Positions 8,112 to 17,367 of a stretch of 64,000 bases of DNA are shown here, in pieces; positions within the stretch are counted from its first letter, which is position 1; every line of letters begins with the position of its first letter. The notes under the pieces are model-generated. The model ran no database searches. It saw nothing but the letters and a program-made list of their open reading frames with translations, and had not been told where the DNA came from. The DNA is from Chromobacterium piscinae (GTDB taxonomy: Bacteria > Pseudomonadota > Gammaproteobacteria > Burkholderiales > Chromobacteriaceae), in assembly GCF_021129175.1 (NCBI RefSeq), contig NZ_JAJOHV010000057.1, positions 1 to 64,000 of the forward strand. The letters are read 5' to 3'. The position numbers were made by a program, and so were the translations under genes.

Positions 8112-8975
8112 CTAGCCGTGACAAGAGAAATGCAGGCGGCAAGCCAGGCGGTGGCGCTCGCCCGGCGCCAGCGCGCGCGCGTCGTCGCCGGCGTTCGCAG
8201 TTTCCACGCAGACGAAGCGCCGCCAGTCATCGTCCGGCAGATCGGCCAGCCTTTGCGCCTTGGCCGGCGCAGGGTTCCACACCACCGCGCTGGCCGAGCC
8301 TTCCGGCTGGATGGCGATGTCGCGTCGCCAGCCGGCGTCGCGCAGCGTCGCGGCCTGGCTGGAATACACCACCAGGTCCACTTCGCCGTCGAAACGGAAC
8401 GGGCCGGCCGGCAGGGCGGAGCGGGCGTCGGCCACCTTGTCGTGCGCCGGGGCGTTTTCCAGGCCCAGCAGCTCGACGCTGTCGATGTCGGACACCGCGA
8501 AATAGCTGTGCAGCGCGGCGCTGACGGTTTGCGCGGCATCGCCATGGTTGGTGGTGGTCAGCGTGATGGCGGCGCCGTCGGGGCTGATGCGGAAATCCAG
8601 CTCGGCGGCCAGATCGCCGTGGCGCGGGCCATCCAGTTTCACGTGGAACACTTCGCCGTCGCGGCTGGCGTCGCGCAGGGTCCAGAGCTGCTGGCGGGCG
8701 ACGCCGTGCGCCGGCTGGCCGGCGTCGGACGGATGCGGGCCGAACCACGGCCAGCACACCGGCACGCCGCCGCGTATCGCCTTGCCCGGCTGGCAGGCGG
8801 TTTGTGGCGACAGGTAGAGCAGCGGCGGCTCGCCGTCGCGGCGGTAGTCGATCAACTGGCCGCCCAGCAGGGCGATGCGGGCGGAGAAGCCGTCGCCGGC
8901 CAGCAGAATCTGGTCGACGCCGGGCGCCAGGGGGGCCAGGCTCAGGCCTTGCGGAAGGAACATCGCGCGCTCCAT
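8112..8975 (-). CDS. D-hexose-6-phosphate mutarotase (YeaD-like)
   Basis: At 287 residues it matches the aldose-1-epimerase-like YeaD family: GGQLIDYR near the N-terminus, the signature GGVPVCWPWFGPHP with the catalytic-site histidine, LHSYFAVSDIDSVELLGLE, and the C-terminal WRRFVCVETANAGDDARAL. It should interconvert alpha and beta hexose-6-phosphates in the cytosol. Start is ambiguous: ATG at 8975 or the ATG at 8963, which has GGAG eight bases upstream. A parS-core sequence (8636-8649) lies inside the gene where FHVK is encoded. The zinc-ribbon gene follows on the same strand. Confidence 0.88.
   Translation of the reverse strand: MERAMFLPQGLSLAPLAPGVDQILLAGDGFSARIALLGGQLIDYRRDGEPPLLYLSPQTACQPGKAIRGGVPVCWPWFGPHPSDAGQPAHGVARQQLWTLRDASRDGEVFHVKLDGPRHGDLAAELDFRISPDGAAITLTTTNHGDAAQTVSAALHSYFAVSDIDSVELLGLENAPAHDKVADARSALPAGPFRFDGEVDLVVYSSQAATLRDAGWRRDIAIQPEGSASAVVWNPAPAKAQRLADLPDDDWRRFVCVETANAGDDARALAPGERHRLACRLHFSCHG
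8636..8649. other. parS-core site 1 (ParB target), inside mutarotase gene
   Basis: GTTTCACGTGGAAC, the reverse complement of GTTCCACGTGAAAC, matches the chromosomal parS consensus TGTTNCACGTGAAACA in all core positions and 15 of 16 in total. It is one of six such matches in this window. Confidence 0.65.
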
Positions 8976-9025
8976 CGGAATCGGGAAAAGATCGATGATA
9001 GCGCGCGGCAGGACGGTTCAGCGCG

Positions 9026-9466
9026 TCATTCGATCAAGCCCAGCCGCCGCCATAGCGAGCGCAGCGTCCACAGCGGGCCGATCAGCAGGAATTGCAGGTC
9101 CTGGGTGAACGACGGCTTTTTGCCTTCGCGCGCGTGGCCGGCGAACTGGCCGGCCCAGGCCAGGGCGAACACCAGCAGCGAGACGACGCCCAGCGGCAGG
9201 CCCTGGCTTTGGGCGATGGTCAAGAGCAGCAACGCCAGGCCGCTGAGCACGGCCATCACCAGCGCCGCCGCGCGCGACAGCCGCCAGTACCAGGCCACGG
9301 CGGCCAGCGCCGCCAGCCAGGCCCAGGGCAGCGGGCCGGGCAGCACGATCAGCATGCCCAGCAGCGACAGCGCGATCAGCGGCACGCACAGCTTGTGCAT
9401 GGCGATGTTGAACGGATGGCGGTGGCTTTCGTCGTAGGCCGCCAGCCATTGCGGCAGGGTCATCAT
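9026..9466 (-). CDS. Mpo1-like (DUF962) membrane protein, putative 2-hydroxy fatty acid dioxygenase
   Basis: The 146-residue protein has the DUF962/Mpo1 layout: N-terminal YDESHRHPFNIAMHKLCVPLI with the H-x-x-x-N-x-x-x-H pattern, two to four hydrophobic helices in the middle, and a second conserved block WAGQFAGHAREGKKPSF. In yeast Mpo1 these histidines bind iron and the enzyme shortens 2-hydroxy fatty acids; the bacterial role is inferred. GGGAGG lies just upstream of ATG 9466. The gene is divergent from hutC. Confidence 0.8.
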   Translation of the reverse strand: MMTLPQWLAAYDESHRHPFNIAMHKLCVPLIALSLLGMLIVLPGPLPWAWLAALAAVAWYWRLSRAAALVMAVLSGLALLLLTIAQSQGLPLGVVSLLVFALAWAGQFAGHAREGKKPSFTQDLQFLLIGPLWTLRSLWRRLGLIE

Positions 9467-9555
9467 GGTTTCGCCTCCCTTTATCTGCGCTGGATCAGCC
9501 AGCGATGCGGCCGCCCGCGCTACAATCGCTCATTCCCGTCAAGACTGGAGCCAAG

Positions 9556-10272
9556 GTGTCAGACGCCGCCCAACCCCGTTACCAGCGCATCAAGGACTAC
9601 ATCCTGTCCGGCATTCGCGACCGCCACTTTCTGCCCGGCTGCAAGATTCCGCCGGAGCTGGAGCTGGCGCGGCAGTTCGGCGTGTCGCGCATGACGGTCA
9701 ACAAGGCGGTGCGCGATCTGGCCGAGGCCGGCATCCTGCTGCGCTTTGCCGGCGACGGCACCTATGTCGCCGAGCGCAAGGCGGAGTCGCCGCTGCTGGA
9801 CATCAACAATATCGCCGCCGAAATCGAGGCGCGCGGCCATCGCCACACCGCCCACGTGATCCTGCTGGAGGCGGCGCCGGCCAGCGAGGAAGTGGCGCTG
9901 CGGCTCAGCATGCGCGCCGGCGGCGCCGTCTACCATTCGCTGATCGTCCATTGCGAAGACGAGGTGCCGATCCAACTGGAGGACCGCTACGTCAATCCGT
10001 CCTTCGCGCCCGACTATCTGCGGCAGGACTTTTCCGAACGCACGCCCAACGACTACCTGATGCAGAGTTGCCCGCTCACCGATATCGAGCATAGCGTGGA
10101 AGCGGTGCTGCCGGGAGCGGCTGAGCAGGCGCTGTTGGGCATCGCCGCCGCCGAGCCCTGTCTGCTGGTGCTGCGCCGCACCTGGTCGCACAAGAAGCTG
10201 GTCAGCTTCGCCCGGCTCACCCATCCGGGGCTGCGTTACAAGCTGCGTTCGCAGACGCGGGTGAAGAAGTAA
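9556..10272 (+). CDS. hutC: HutC, GntR-family repressor of histidine utilisation
   Basis: With the GTG start at 9556 (GGAG five bases upstream) the protein has 238 residues. The N-terminal GntR winged helix (RYQRIKDYILSGI; IPPELELARQFGVSRMTVNKAVRDL) is followed by a UTRA effector domain (LPGAAEQALLGIAAAEPCLLVLRRTWS) that in HutC binds urocanate. It heads the hut cluster and has TGTATATACA-like sites both immediately after its stop codon and in the hutI promoter, so autoregulation and operon repression relieved by urocanate are expected. An ATG at 9505 would extend the protein by 17 residues without a ribosome site. Confidence 0.92.
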   Translation: MSDAAQPRYQRIKDYILSGIRDRHFLPGCKIPPELELARQFGVSRMTVNKAVRDLAEAGILLRFAGDGTYVAERKAESPLLDINNIAAEIEARGHRHTAHVILLEAAPASEEVALRLSMRAGGAVYHSLIVHCEDEVPIQLEDRYVNPSFAPDYLRQDFSERTPNDYLMQSCPLTDIEHSVEAVLPGAAEQALLGIAAAEPCLLVLRRTWSHKKLVSFARLTHPGLRYKLRSQTRVKK

Positions 10273-10273
10273 A

Positions 10274-10287
10274 CGGTATATACAATT
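10274..10287. promoter_or_regulatory. Probable HutC operator, site 1
   Basis: The sequence CGGTATATACAATT contains the palindrome GTATATAC, the core shared with the site in the hutI promoter. It lies two bases after the hutC stop codon, so it could act as an auxiliary operator or roadblock. Confidence 0.55.
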
Positions 10288-10304
10288 AGCCGACAATCGC
10301 AGAC

Positions 10305-10336
10305 AAAAACGGCCGCCTGACAAGCGGCCGTTTTTT
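10305..10336 (+). terminator. Intrinsic terminator after hutC
   Basis: AAAAACGGCCGC (10305-10316) and GCGGCCGTTTTTT (10324-10336) form a 12-bp stem with a seven-base loop and a run of six T. It separates hutC transcription from the hutIGUH promoter. Confidence 0.85.
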
Positions 10337-10396
10337 ATTGCCATGCAGCATCAGTACCTTGCATGAGACAGTCCGAGAAAAGATTTCCCCCTGCGC

Positions 10397-10436
10397 TTGA
10401 CACCGGAAGTTCAGGCGATTAAATGTATATACAAAT
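10397..10436 (+). promoter_or_regulatory. hutIGUH promoter overlapped by HutC operator
   Basis: TTGACA (10397-10402) is a perfect -35; TTAAAT (10419-10424) follows after 16 bases. The palindrome TGTATATACA (10424-10433) overlaps the -10 and start region, the expected place for a repressor. Known HutC sites in Pseudomonas have a similar TGTA-n-TACA form. Confidence 0.7.
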
Positions 10437-10453
10437 AACCCGGCAGGACGACC

Positions 10454-11695
10454 ATGAACGTTCCCCATCCCCACCGCCCCAGCCTGTGGCTCAACGCCAG
10501 GCTGGCCACCATGGACTCGGTCCATGACGCGCCCTACGGCGCGCTGGAAGGCCATGCGCTGCTGTTGCGCGACGGCCACATCGAGGCGGTGCTGCCGCAG
10601 GGTGAGGTGGATGCCGCCGCCTTCGACGGCGAGGTGTTCGACCTGCAGGGGCGCTGGGTCACGCCGGGCTTCATCGATTGCCACACCCATCTGGTGTACG
10701 GCGGCAGCCGAGCGGCGGAATGGGAAAAGCGGCTCACCGGCGTGCCCTACCAGCAGATCGCCGCCGAGGGCGGCGGCATCGTCTCCACCGTCCGCGCCAC
10801 CCGCTGGCTGGACGAGGAGGAACTGGCGCTGGCCAGCCTGCCGCGGCTGAAGGCCTTGATGGCGGAGGGTGTGACCACGGTGGAGATCAAGTCCGGCTAT
10901 GGCTTGACCCAGGCCGACGAGTTGAAGCAGCTGGCGGCCGCGCAGCGGCTGGAGGCGTCCTTGCCGGTAGAGGTGGCGGCGACGCTGCTGGCTGCCCACG
11001 CGGTGCCGCCGGAATACGCCGGCGACGCCGACGGCTATATCGATCTGGTGGTCGAGTCCATCTTGCCGGTGGCGGCCCGGGCGGGCTTGGCCGAGGCGGT
11101 GGACGCGTTCTGCGAGAGCGTGGGCTTTTCCCCGGCGCAGACCCGACGGGTGTTCGAGGCGGCGCGCGCGCATGGCTTGAAAGTGAAGGGCCATGTCGAG
11201 CAGCTGTCCAACCTCCACGGCGCGGAACTGGTGGCCGAGTTCGGCGGCCTGTCGGCCGACCACATCGAATATCTGGACGACGCCGGCGTGGAAGCGCTGA
11301 AACGCGCGGGCACGGTGGCGGTGCTGCTGCCCGGCGCCTTCTATTTCCTGCGCGAAACGCAAAAGCCGCCGGTGGACAAGCTGCGCGCCGCCGGCGTGCC
11401 GATGGCGGTGTCCACCGATCTTAATCCCGGCACCAGCCCGTTCGCATCGATCCGCCTGGCGATGAACCAGGCCTGCGTGCTGTTCGGCCTGACGCCGGAG
11501 GAGGCGCTGGCCGGCGTCACCCGCCACGCGGCGCAAGCGCTGGGGCGCGGCGACACCCATGGCCGGCTGGCCGCCGGCTGCGTCGCCGACTTGTTGGTCT
11601 GGGACATCGCCCACCCGGCCGAGCTGGCCTACAGCGTGGGCGTGCCGCTGCTGAAGCGGCGGGTGTTCCGCGGCGCGGCGCAATCTATCGACTGA
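10454..11695 (+). CDS. hutI: Imidazolonepropionase HutI
   Basis: The 413-residue amidohydrolase matches the family's usual length. [12 protein letters not shown] (about residues 74-85) supplies the metal-binding H-x-[10 protein letters not shown] is the HutI-specific loop, and [21 protein letters not shown] and [14 protein letters not shown] carry the remaining zinc and catalytic residues. It opens the ring of 4-imidazolone-5-propanoate to N-formimino-L-glutamate, the third step of histidine breakdown, in the cytosol. It is the first gene behind the operator-controlled promoter, followed 58 bases later by hutG. Confidence 0.95.
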   Translation: MNVPHPHRPSLWLNARLATMDSVHDAPYGALEGHALLLRDGHIEAVLPQGEVDAAAFDGEVFDLQGRWVTPGFIDCHTHLVYGGSRAAEWEKRLTGVPYQQIAAEGGGIVSTVRATRWLDEEELALASLPRLKALMAEGVTTVEIKSGYGLTQADELKQLAAAQRLEASLPVEVAATLLAAHAVPPEYAGDADGYIDLVVESILPVAARAGLAEAVDAFCESVGFSPAQTRRVFEAARAHGLKVKGHVEQLSNLHGAELVAEFGGLSADHIEYLDDAGVEALKRAGTVAVLLPGAFYFLRETQKPPVDKLRAAGVPMAVSTDLNPGTSPFASIRLAMNQACVLFGLTPEEALAGVTRHAAQALGRGDTHGRLAAGCVADLLVWDIAHPAELAYSVGVPLLKRRVFRGAAQSID

Positions 11696-11759
11696 TTACC
11701 GTTCGGCCCGCCGGACGCAGTGAGCTTCCGGCCGGGACGGCAATAAAGGAAGCATGCTC

Positions 11760-12689
11760 ATGGTGGACATGAAGATCTGGACCGGCCGCGTGGACGCGGC
11801 CGAAGGCGAGGCGGCCAAGCGCTGGCACCAGGCGGTGCAGGCCATGCCTGAAAACGGCGCGCCCGGCATCGCCATCATTGGTTTCGCCTGCGACGAGGGC
11901 GTGCGCCGCAACCAGGGCCGCGTCGGCGCGGCCGCAGGCCCGCAGGCTTTGCGCAAGGCGCTGGCCAACCTAGCCTACCACCCGACCTTGCCCTTGTACG
12001 ACGCTGGCGACGTCGTCTGCGCCGACAGCGATCTGGCCGCCGCGCAGCGCCGCCTGGGCGAGCGCGTGGCGCAGGTCATCGCCGCCGGCCATCTGCCGCT
12101 GGTGTTGGGCGGCGGCCACGAAACCGCCTACGGCCACTGGCTGGGCCTGTCGGCCGCGCATCCGGACAAACGCATCGGCGTGGTCAATTTCGACGCCCAT
12201 TTCGACCTGCGCGAGGCTCCCGAGGCCACCAGCGGCACGCCGTTCGCGCAGATCGCCGCCGATTGCGCCCGCCACGGCCGCGTATTCCGCTACCTGTGCC
12301 TGGGCGTGGCCGAAACCGCCAATACCCAGGCACTGTTCGACACCGCCCGCCGCTTGGGCGCCGAATGGCGGCTGGATACCGACATGAACGGCTGGCAACT
12401 GGCCGACATCCGCGGCCAATTGGCCGAGTTTCTCGACAGCGTCGACGTTGTCTATCTGACCATCGATCTGGACGTATTGCCGGCGGCGCAGATGCCAGCG
12501 GTGTCGGCCCCGGCCGGCTACGGCGTGGACATCGCCGTGGTGGAGGCGCTGGCCGGCCGCATCGCCAAGAGCGGCAAGCTCGCCGGCGCCGACCTGGTGG
12601 AATTCAATCCCGCATTCGACATCGACAGCCATGGCGCCAAGGCGGCGGCGCGGCTGGCCTGGAGCCTGAGCCGCCACCTGCGCCGTTGA
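11760..12689 (+). CDS. hutG: Formimidoylglutamase HutG
   Basis: The ureohydrolase-family enzyme has about 309 residues. Manganese-site motifs are visible: [11 protein letters not shown] (about 115-125), NFDAHFDLR (H-x-D-x-H variant D-A-H-F-D), and [22 protein letters not shown]. It hydrolyses N-formimino-L-glutamate to glutamate and formamide, the final step here, so this organism uses the HutG rather than the HutF/two-step route. Of the ATGs at 11754, 11760 and 11769, the second has AGGA nine bases upstream and was preferred. It sits between hutI and hutU in the operon. Confidence 0.93.
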   Translation: MVDMKIWTGRVDAAEGEAAKRWHQAVQAMPENGAPGIAIIGFACDEGVRRNQGRVGAAAGPQALRKALANLAYHPTLPLYDAGDVVCADSDLAAAQRRLGERVAQVIAAGHLPLVLGGGHETAYGHWLGLSAAHPDKRIGVVNFDAHFDLREAPEATSGTPFAQIAADCARHGRVFRYLCLGVAETANTQALFDTARRLGAEWRLDTDMNGWQLADIRGQLAEFLDSVDVVYLTIDLDVLPAAQMPAVSAPAGYGVDIAVVEALAGRIAKSGKLAGADLVEFNPAFDIDSHGAKAAARLAWSLSRHLRR

Positions 12690-12727
12690 CCATCGCGCGA
12701 TTCAAGGAAAACAGAGGAGAGAGAACC

Positions 12728-14398
12728 ATGACCGACCCGCGTTTTGACGCTTCCCGCCACATCCGCGCGCCGCGCGGCAACCAGCTCACATGTAAAAGCT
12801 GGCTGACTGAAGCCGCCTACCGGATGATCCAGAACAATCTGGACGCCGAAGTGGCCGAGCACCCGCAAAGCCTAGTGGTGTACGGCGGCATCGGCCGCGC
12901 CGCCCGCAATTGGGAATGCTACGACAAGATTCTGGAGACCCTGCAGCGGCTGGAAGACGACGAAACGCTGCTGGTGCAGTCCGGCAAGCCGGTCGGCGTG
13001 TTCAAGACCCACGAAAACGCGCCGCGCGTGCTGATCGCCAACTCCAACCTGGTGCCGCACTGGGCTAACTGGGAGCACTTCAACGAGCTGGATAAAAAAG
13101 GCCTGATGATGTACGGCCAGATGACGGCCGGCTCCTGGATCTACATCGGCTCGCAAGGCATCGTCCAAGGGACGTACGAAACCTTCTTCTCCGTCGCCAA
13201 CCAGCACTTCGGCGGCAAGCCGCAGGGCCGCTGGATTCTGACCGGCGGCTTGGGCGGCATGGGCGGCGCGCAGCCGCTGGCCGCGACCATGGCCGGTTTC
13301 AGCATGATCGCCGTCGAATGCGACGAAACCCGCATCGATTTCCGCCTGAAAACCCGTTACGTCGACCGCAAGGCCGCCACCTTGGACGAGGCGCTGGCCA
13401 TCGTCGAAGACGCCAAGCAGTCGGGCAAGGCGGTGTCGGTGGGCCTCTTGGGCAACGCCGCGGACGTGTTCGCCGAACTGGTGGCGCGCGGCATCACCCC
13501 GGACGTGGTCACCGACCAGACCTCGGCCCACGACCCGGTGCACGGCTATCTGCCGCAGGGCTGGACAGTGGCCCAGTGGCGTGACAAGCAGAAGACCGCC
13601 GCCGCCGAAATCACCGCCGCCGCCAAGAGGTCCATGGCGGTGCAGGTGCGCGCGATGCTGACGCTGCAAGAGCGCGGCGCGGCCACGCTGGACTACGGCA
13701 ACAACATCCGCCAGATGGCGCTGGAAGAGGGCGTGCAAAACGCCTTCGACTTCCCCGGCTTCGTGCCGGCCTATGTGCGCCCGCTGTTCTGCGAAGGCAT
13801 CGGCCCTTTCCGCTGGGTGGCGCTGTCCGGCGATCCGGAAGACATCTACAAGACCGACGCCAAGGTGAAGGAGCTGATTCCCGACGATCCGCACCTGCAC
13901 AACTGGCTGGACATGGCCAAGGAGCGCATCAGCTTCCAGGGCCTGCCGGCGCGCATCTGTTGGGTGGGCCTGAAAGACCGCGCCCGTCTGGGCCAGGCTT
14001 TCAACGAGATGGTGAAGAACGGCGAATTGAAGGCGCCCATCGTCATCGGCCGCGATCACCTGGATTCCGGCTCCGTCGCCTCGCCCAACCGCGAGACGGA
14101 ATCGATGAAGGATGGCTCCGACGCGGTGTCCGACTGGCCGCTGCTCAACGCCTTGCTCAACACCGCCGGCGGCGCCACCTGGGTCTCGCTGCACCATGGC
14201 GGCGGCGTGGGCATGGGCTTCTCGCAGCACTCCGGCGTGGTCATCGTCTGCGACGGGACGGATGCCGCGTCCGAGCGCCTGGGCCGCGTGCTGCGCAATG
14301 ACCCGGGCACCGGCGTGATGCGTCACGCCGACGCCGGCTACGACATCGCGGTGAACTGCGCCAAGGCGCAGGGCCTGGACCTGCCGATGTTGAAGTAA
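12728..14398 (+). CDS. hutU: Urocanate hydratase HutU
   Basis: The 556-residue protein matches urocanase over its whole length: [18 protein letters not shown] at the start, the NAD+-binding glycine run [20 protein letters not shown] (about 178-197), [14 protein letters not shown] with the catalytic region, and ITFQ-type [16 protein letters not shown]. It uses tightly bound NAD+ to hydrate urocanate to imidazolonepropionate in the cytosol. A GAGGAGAGAGAACC leader gives a good ribosome site for ATG 12728. It follows hutG by 38 bases. A GTAG-headed hairpin separates it from hutH. Confidence 0.96.
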   Translation: MTDPRFDASRHIRAPRGNQLTCKSWLTEAAYRMIQNNLDAEVAEHPQSLVVYGGIGRAARNWECYDKILETLQRLEDDETLLVQSGKPVGVFKTHENAPRVLIANSNLVPHWANWEHFNELDKKGLMMYGQMTAGSWIYIGSQGIVQGTYETFFSVANQHFGGKPQGRWILTGGLGGMGGAQPLAATMAGFSMIAVECDETRIDFRLKTRYVDRKAATLDEALAIVEDAKQSGKAVSVGLLGNAADVFAELVARGITPDVVTDQTSAHDPVHGYLPQGWTVAQWRDKQKTAAAEITAAAKRSMAVQVRAMLTLQERGAATLDYGNNIRQMALEEGVQNAFDFPGFVPAYVRPLFCEGIGPFRWVALSGDPEDIYKTDAKVKELIPDDPHLHNWLDMAKERISFQGLPARICWVGLKDRARLGQAFNEMVKNGELKAPIVIGRDHLDSGSVASPNRETESMKDGSDAVSDWPLLNALLNTAGGATWVSLHHGGGVGMGFSQHSGVVIVCDGTDAASERLGRVLRNDPGTGVMRHADAGYDIAVNCAKAQGLDLPMLK

Positions 14399-14403
14399 AC
14401 GCG

Positions 14404-14433
14404 GTAGGGCGGAGAACCGATAAGGTTTTCCGC
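14404..14433. repeat. REP-like element (GTAG + hairpin) between hutU and hutH
   Basis: GTAG (14404-14407) is followed by GCGGAGAACC (14409-14418) and its near-perfect complement GGTTTTCCGC (14424-14433; one G-U pair). A GTAG tetranucleotide next to a stem-loop is the hallmark of REP sequences mobilised by RAYT transposases, one of which lies at 17368. In the operon it may also tune hutH expression or mRNA stability. Confidence 0.5.
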
Positions 14434-14503
14434 TCCGACACGCATTGCCGCCAAAACGCGACACGCAAGCAATAGAACAAAGAAGCATAGAGAGACAGAA
14501 GCC

Positions 14504-16036
14504 ATGAGCATCCTCAACATCGTACCGGGCCGGCTGACGCTGGCCGACCTGCGCCGCGTTTCACGTGAAACCGGCCTGCAACTGCAGCTGGACCCGTCCA
14601 GCCACGCCGCCATCGACGCCTCCGCCGCCACCGTGGCGCGCGTGCTGTCCGAAGGCCGCACCGTCTACGGCATCAACACCGGCTTCGGCCTGCTGGCCAG
14701 CACCAAGATCGCCACCGACGAGCTGGAGCTGCTGCAGCGCTCGATCGTGCTGTCGCACGCCGCCGGCATCGGCGCGCCGATGGAAGACAGCAGCGTGCGC
14801 CTGGTGATGGCGCTGAAGATCAACTCGCTGGCGCGCGGTTTCTCCGGCATCCGCCGCGAAGTGATCGACGCGCTGGTGACGCTGTTCAACCGCCAGATCT
14901 ACCCAGTGATTCCGCAAAAAGGCTCGGTCGGCGCGTCCGGCGATCTGGCGCCGCTGTCGCATATGAGCGCGGTGCTGATCGGCGAGGGCGAAGCCTTTGT
15001 CGACGGCGTGCGGGTGCCGGGTTCGGTGGCGATGCGCTCCGCCGGCCTGGAGCCGATCACGCTGGCGCCTAAGGAAGGCCTGGCCTTGCTGAACGGCACC
15101 CAGGCGTCTACCGCCTTCGCGCTGGAAGGCCTGTTTGCCGCCGAAGACCTGTACGTCTCCGCCACCGTGGCCGGCAGCCTGTCGGTGGAAGCCGCGCTGG
15201 GCAGCCGCACCCCGTTCGACGCCCGCATTCACGAAGTGCGCGGCCACCAGGGCCAGATCGACGCCGCCGGGCTGTACCGCGATTTGCTGGCGCACAGCCA
15301 GATCGAGCAATCGCATGAAAACTGCGGCAAGGTGCAAGACCCGTATAGCCTGCGCTGCCAGCCGCAAGTGATGGGCGCCTGCCTGACCCAGATCCGCCAG
15401 GCGGCAGAGGTGCTGCGAGTCGAGGCCAACGCGGTGTCCGACAACCCGCTGGTGTTTGCCGGCGACAACGACATCCTGTCGGGCGGCAACTTCCACGCCG
15501 AGCCGGTGGCCTTCGCCGCCGACAACCTGGCGCTGGCCATCGCCGAAATCGGCTCCTTGTCCGAGCGCCGGATGGCGTTGTTGATCGACAGCAATCTGTC
15601 CAAGCTGCCGCCCTTCCTGGTCAACAACGGCGGCGTCAACTCCGGCTTCATGATCGCTCAGGTGACCTCCGCCGCGCTGGCCAGCGAGAACAAGTCGCTG
15701 GCGCATCCAGCCTCGGTGGACAGCCTGCCCACCAGCGCCAACCAGGAAGACCACGTGTCGATGGCCACCTTTGCCGGCCGCCGCCTGCGCGACATGGCCG
15801 GCAACACCGCCGGCATTCTAGGTGTTGAGCTGCTGGCGGCCTGCCAGGGCATAGATTTCCGCGCGCCGCACAAGTCCAGCGACAAGCTGGAGGCGGCCAA
15901 GGGCATGCTGCGCGAGCTGGTGCCGTTCTACGACAAGGACCGCTATTTCGCGCCGGACATCGAGAAGGCGGCGGCGCTGGTGGCCAGCGGCCGCTTCAAT
16001 GGACTGGTGGATGGCGAGGTGTTGCCGTCGCTATAA
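14504..16036 (+). CDS. hutH: Histidine ammonia-lyase HutH
   Basis: The 510-residue enzyme has the full aromatic ammonia-lyase signature [15 protein letters not shown]; the Ala-Ser-Gly triplet at residues 144-146 cyclises to the MIO cofactor. [14 protein letters not shown] carries the catalytic tyrosine region, and [14 protein letters not shown] and [14 protein letters not shown] are further active-site blocks. It deaminates histidine to urocanate, the first step and the inducer source for HutC. It is the last gene of the operon, 105 bases after hutU, with a REP-like hairpin in the gap. A perfect palindromic parS core lies within codons for VSRET (14558-14571). Confidence 0.97.
   Translation: MSILNIVPGRLTLADLRRVSRETGLQLQLDPSSHAAIDASAATVARVLSEGRTVYGINTGFGLLASTKIATDELELLQRSIVLSHAAGIGAPMEDSSVRLVMALKINSLARGFSGIRREVIDALVTLFNRQIYPVIPQKGSVGASGDLAPLSHMSAVLIGEGEAFVDGVRVPGSVAMRSAGLEPITLAPKEGLALLNGTQASTAFALEGLFAAEDLYVSATVAGSLSVEAALGSRTPFDARIHEVRGHQGQIDAAGLYRDLLAHSQIEQSHENCGKVQDPYSLRCQPQVMGACLTQIRQAAEVLRVEANAVSDNPLVFAGDNDILSGGNFHAEPVAFAADNLALAIAEIGSLSERRMALLIDSNLSKLPPFLVNNGGVNSGFMIAQVTSAALASENKSLAHPASVDSLPTSANQEDHVSMATFAGRRLRDMAGNTAGILGVELLAACQGIDFRAPHKSSDKLEAAKGMLRELVPFYDKDRYFAPDIEKAAALVASGRFNGLVDGEVLPSL
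14558..14571. other. parS-core site 2, inside hutH
   Basis: GTTTCACGTGAAAC is a perfect 14-base palindrome matching the parS core. It is read as GTT TCA CGT GAA ACC, giving the peptide VSRET; GTT and TCA are unusual codons in this GC-rich gene. Confidence 0.65.
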
Positions 16037-16045
16037 CGTGGATGG

Positions 16046-16077
16046 GTAGGGTGCGTCACCCGAAAGGGCGACGCACC
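16046..16077. repeat. REP-like element (GTAG + hairpin) after hutH
   Basis: GTAG (16046-16049) precedes GGTGCGTC (16050-16057), which pairs perfectly with GACGCACC (16070-16077). The interior CCC-GAAA-GGG forms an extra stem with a GAAA tetraloop. It lies ten bases after the hutH stop codon. Confidence 0.5.
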
Positions 16078-16095
16078 GTCAAATGGTGGATCGAG

Positions 16096-16124
16096 AGGGC
16101 AGGCCGGGAGGCTTGCCCTTTTTG
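16096..16124 (+). terminator. Intrinsic terminator of the hut operon
   Basis: GGGCAGGCC pairs with GGCTTGCCC (one G-U) around a short GGGA loop and is followed by TTTTTG. It is placed shortly after hutH and the REP-like hairpin. Confidence 0.75.
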
Positions 16125-16513
16125 TTTGGCGGCTATGTTGAATGAGTCAGCTTCTGGGATCGGTTTGTAGTGTTGTGTCCGCTGCGCGGGCGATGATTTT
16201 CATGGCGGGGCTGCCCGCCGGGCAGGTCGGGGAGCTGTTTCGCCAGCTCCCCGACACCCCTCGGCGACCCCAGCAGCGCGGCGAAACCCCGTCTTCAAAG
16301 CCATTCCCAAGGAGCCGCCGGAACTAGCGGGGCGCTAACGTCGCCCCGCGTCGAACAGCCGGCAGCTTAAGACCTTGGAAATGGCTTCGGAGACGGCTTG
16401 CGCTGATGGGGAAGAGGGCGCATTGGTTCGGCGGTCCTATAGCGTAGGGGTATTGTCCTGCCTGATAGGCTATTAGGTGCAGCAAAGTCCTGTGTTCACT
16501 GAGGCCTTTGAAT
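16125..16513. other. Gene-free, highly structured intergenic region
   Basis: I see no convincing gene. Several perfect or near-perfect inverted repeats are packed here: CTGCCC/GGGCAG (16211-16225), TCGGGGAGCTG/CAGCTCCCCGA (16227-16254), GCGGGGCG/CGCCCCGC (16327-16349), and an outer pair AAGCCATTCCCAAGG/CCTTGGAAATGGCTT (16298-16312 and 16373-16387; one mismatch) that encloses the third. The outer-inner nesting looks like a folded RNA or the end of a small mobile element. Confidence 0.5.
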
Positions 16514-16948
16514 ATGGATGCTCCTATTTTGGTTGCTGTGATTTCTTCAGCCGCAATTATTGTTGTCGCAGCGGTTACTTTTTTTCTTACGAAGCGAAAG
16601 GAGCGTGAGGCTGAGTGGAAAAAACAAAAGCTGGAGCATTATCGAGAGTTTATGGATGCGCTTAGCGGTACGGTAGGATCTGATTCGACTCTTGAGGAGG
16701 AACGAAGCTGGACACGAGCTGCAAATACCATAGGTTTGGTTGCTTCCCACCGAGTGCTCCTAGCACTTTGGCAGTTTCAGGATGCAATTGCGCGATCCAA
16801 TCCGAATCCATCAAGAAAGGCTCATGACGAGGCGCTGAATAAGCTTATGTTTGCTATCCGTTTTGATCTGCAGATTTCTCCTGCTGATGATCCAGAGACT
16901 TTCTCATACCGGTTATGGTGCTCTGGCACTAATGACCCAAAGGGCTAG
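16514..16948 (+). CDS. Orphan single-span membrane protein, AT-rich, probably acquired
   Basis: The 144-residue protein starts at ATG 16514 with one N-terminal transmembrane segment (ILVAVISSAAIIVVAAVTFF) followed by a basic stop-transfer patch (KRKEREAEWKKQKLE) and a soluble helical domain facing the cytoplasm (WTRAANTIGLVASHRVLLALW; KLMFAIRFDLQIS). Codon use is clearly AT-richer than that of neighbours (many A/T third positions), pointing to horizontal transfer. The topology resembles small phage-defence or chromosomal-island membrane proteins of the 'TM plus coiled-coil' type, but I do not recognise a family and assign no function. Confidence 0.6.
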   Translation: MDAPILVAVISSAAIIVVAAVTFFLTKRKEREAEWKKQKLEHYREFMDALSGTVGSDSTLEEERSWTRAANTIGLVASHRVLLALWQFQDAIARSNPNPSRKAHDEALNKLMFAIRFDLQISPADDPETFSYRLWCSGTNDPKG

Positions 16949-17143
16949 GGTGTGGTGCCATGGTTGAGTGGTGAGCTTGCTACTAACGTTGGCTGTTAAG
17001 AGATAAATGGAGATGGGATGGTGTATCCGTTTTTTGTCTGAGAAGCGGAGGCGTATATCGACAGTATCCTGATTTCCCTTCCGCGCGCGCCGCGAGTTCG
17101 GCGGCGCCTGGCCGGGCGGTTTTAGAGCGGGGTTTCGCGCGTG

Positions 17144-17229
17144 GTAGGGGCGGCCTGGGGTTGTCAGGGGGCTGGCCGCGCAGCCCCTGACCCGCCTTTG
17201 GGCGGAACTCGCTTTTTCAAAGAGGCGGG
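17144..17229. repeat. REP-like hairpins upstream of the RAYT gene
   Basis: GTAG (17144-17147) lies upstream of GTCAGGGGGCTG (17163-17174), which pairs with CAGCCCCTGAC (17181-17191; one bulged G). A second imperfect stem follows, CCCGCCTTTG (17191-17200) with CAAAGAGGCGGG (17218-17229). The rest of the 419-base gap between 16948 and 17368 shows no gene. Closely spaced inverted hairpins beside a RAYT gene are the usual REPIN/BIME setting. Confidence 0.45.
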
Positions 17230-17367
17230 TATATGAGCGGCAACCGCTTGATTGTATTCACGTAGGGCCCATGTCGCGACGATGGACATGCCACTCACCC
17301 CGGCTTTCGGCCGGTCCCCCAATCTTCCCATTTCCGTTACGCTGGTTCCTTTTGCCAGGGGCCTGCG

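Noticed and set aside
12872-14488. Minus-strand frame of 538 codons opposite hutU
   Set aside because: HutU is unmistakable on the plus strand; the antisense frame is His/Arg/Gly-rich shadow.
16142-16327. 61-codon frame in the structured region after hutH
   Set aside because: It runs through several perfect hairpins, has no ribosome site and an arbitrary amino-acid composition.
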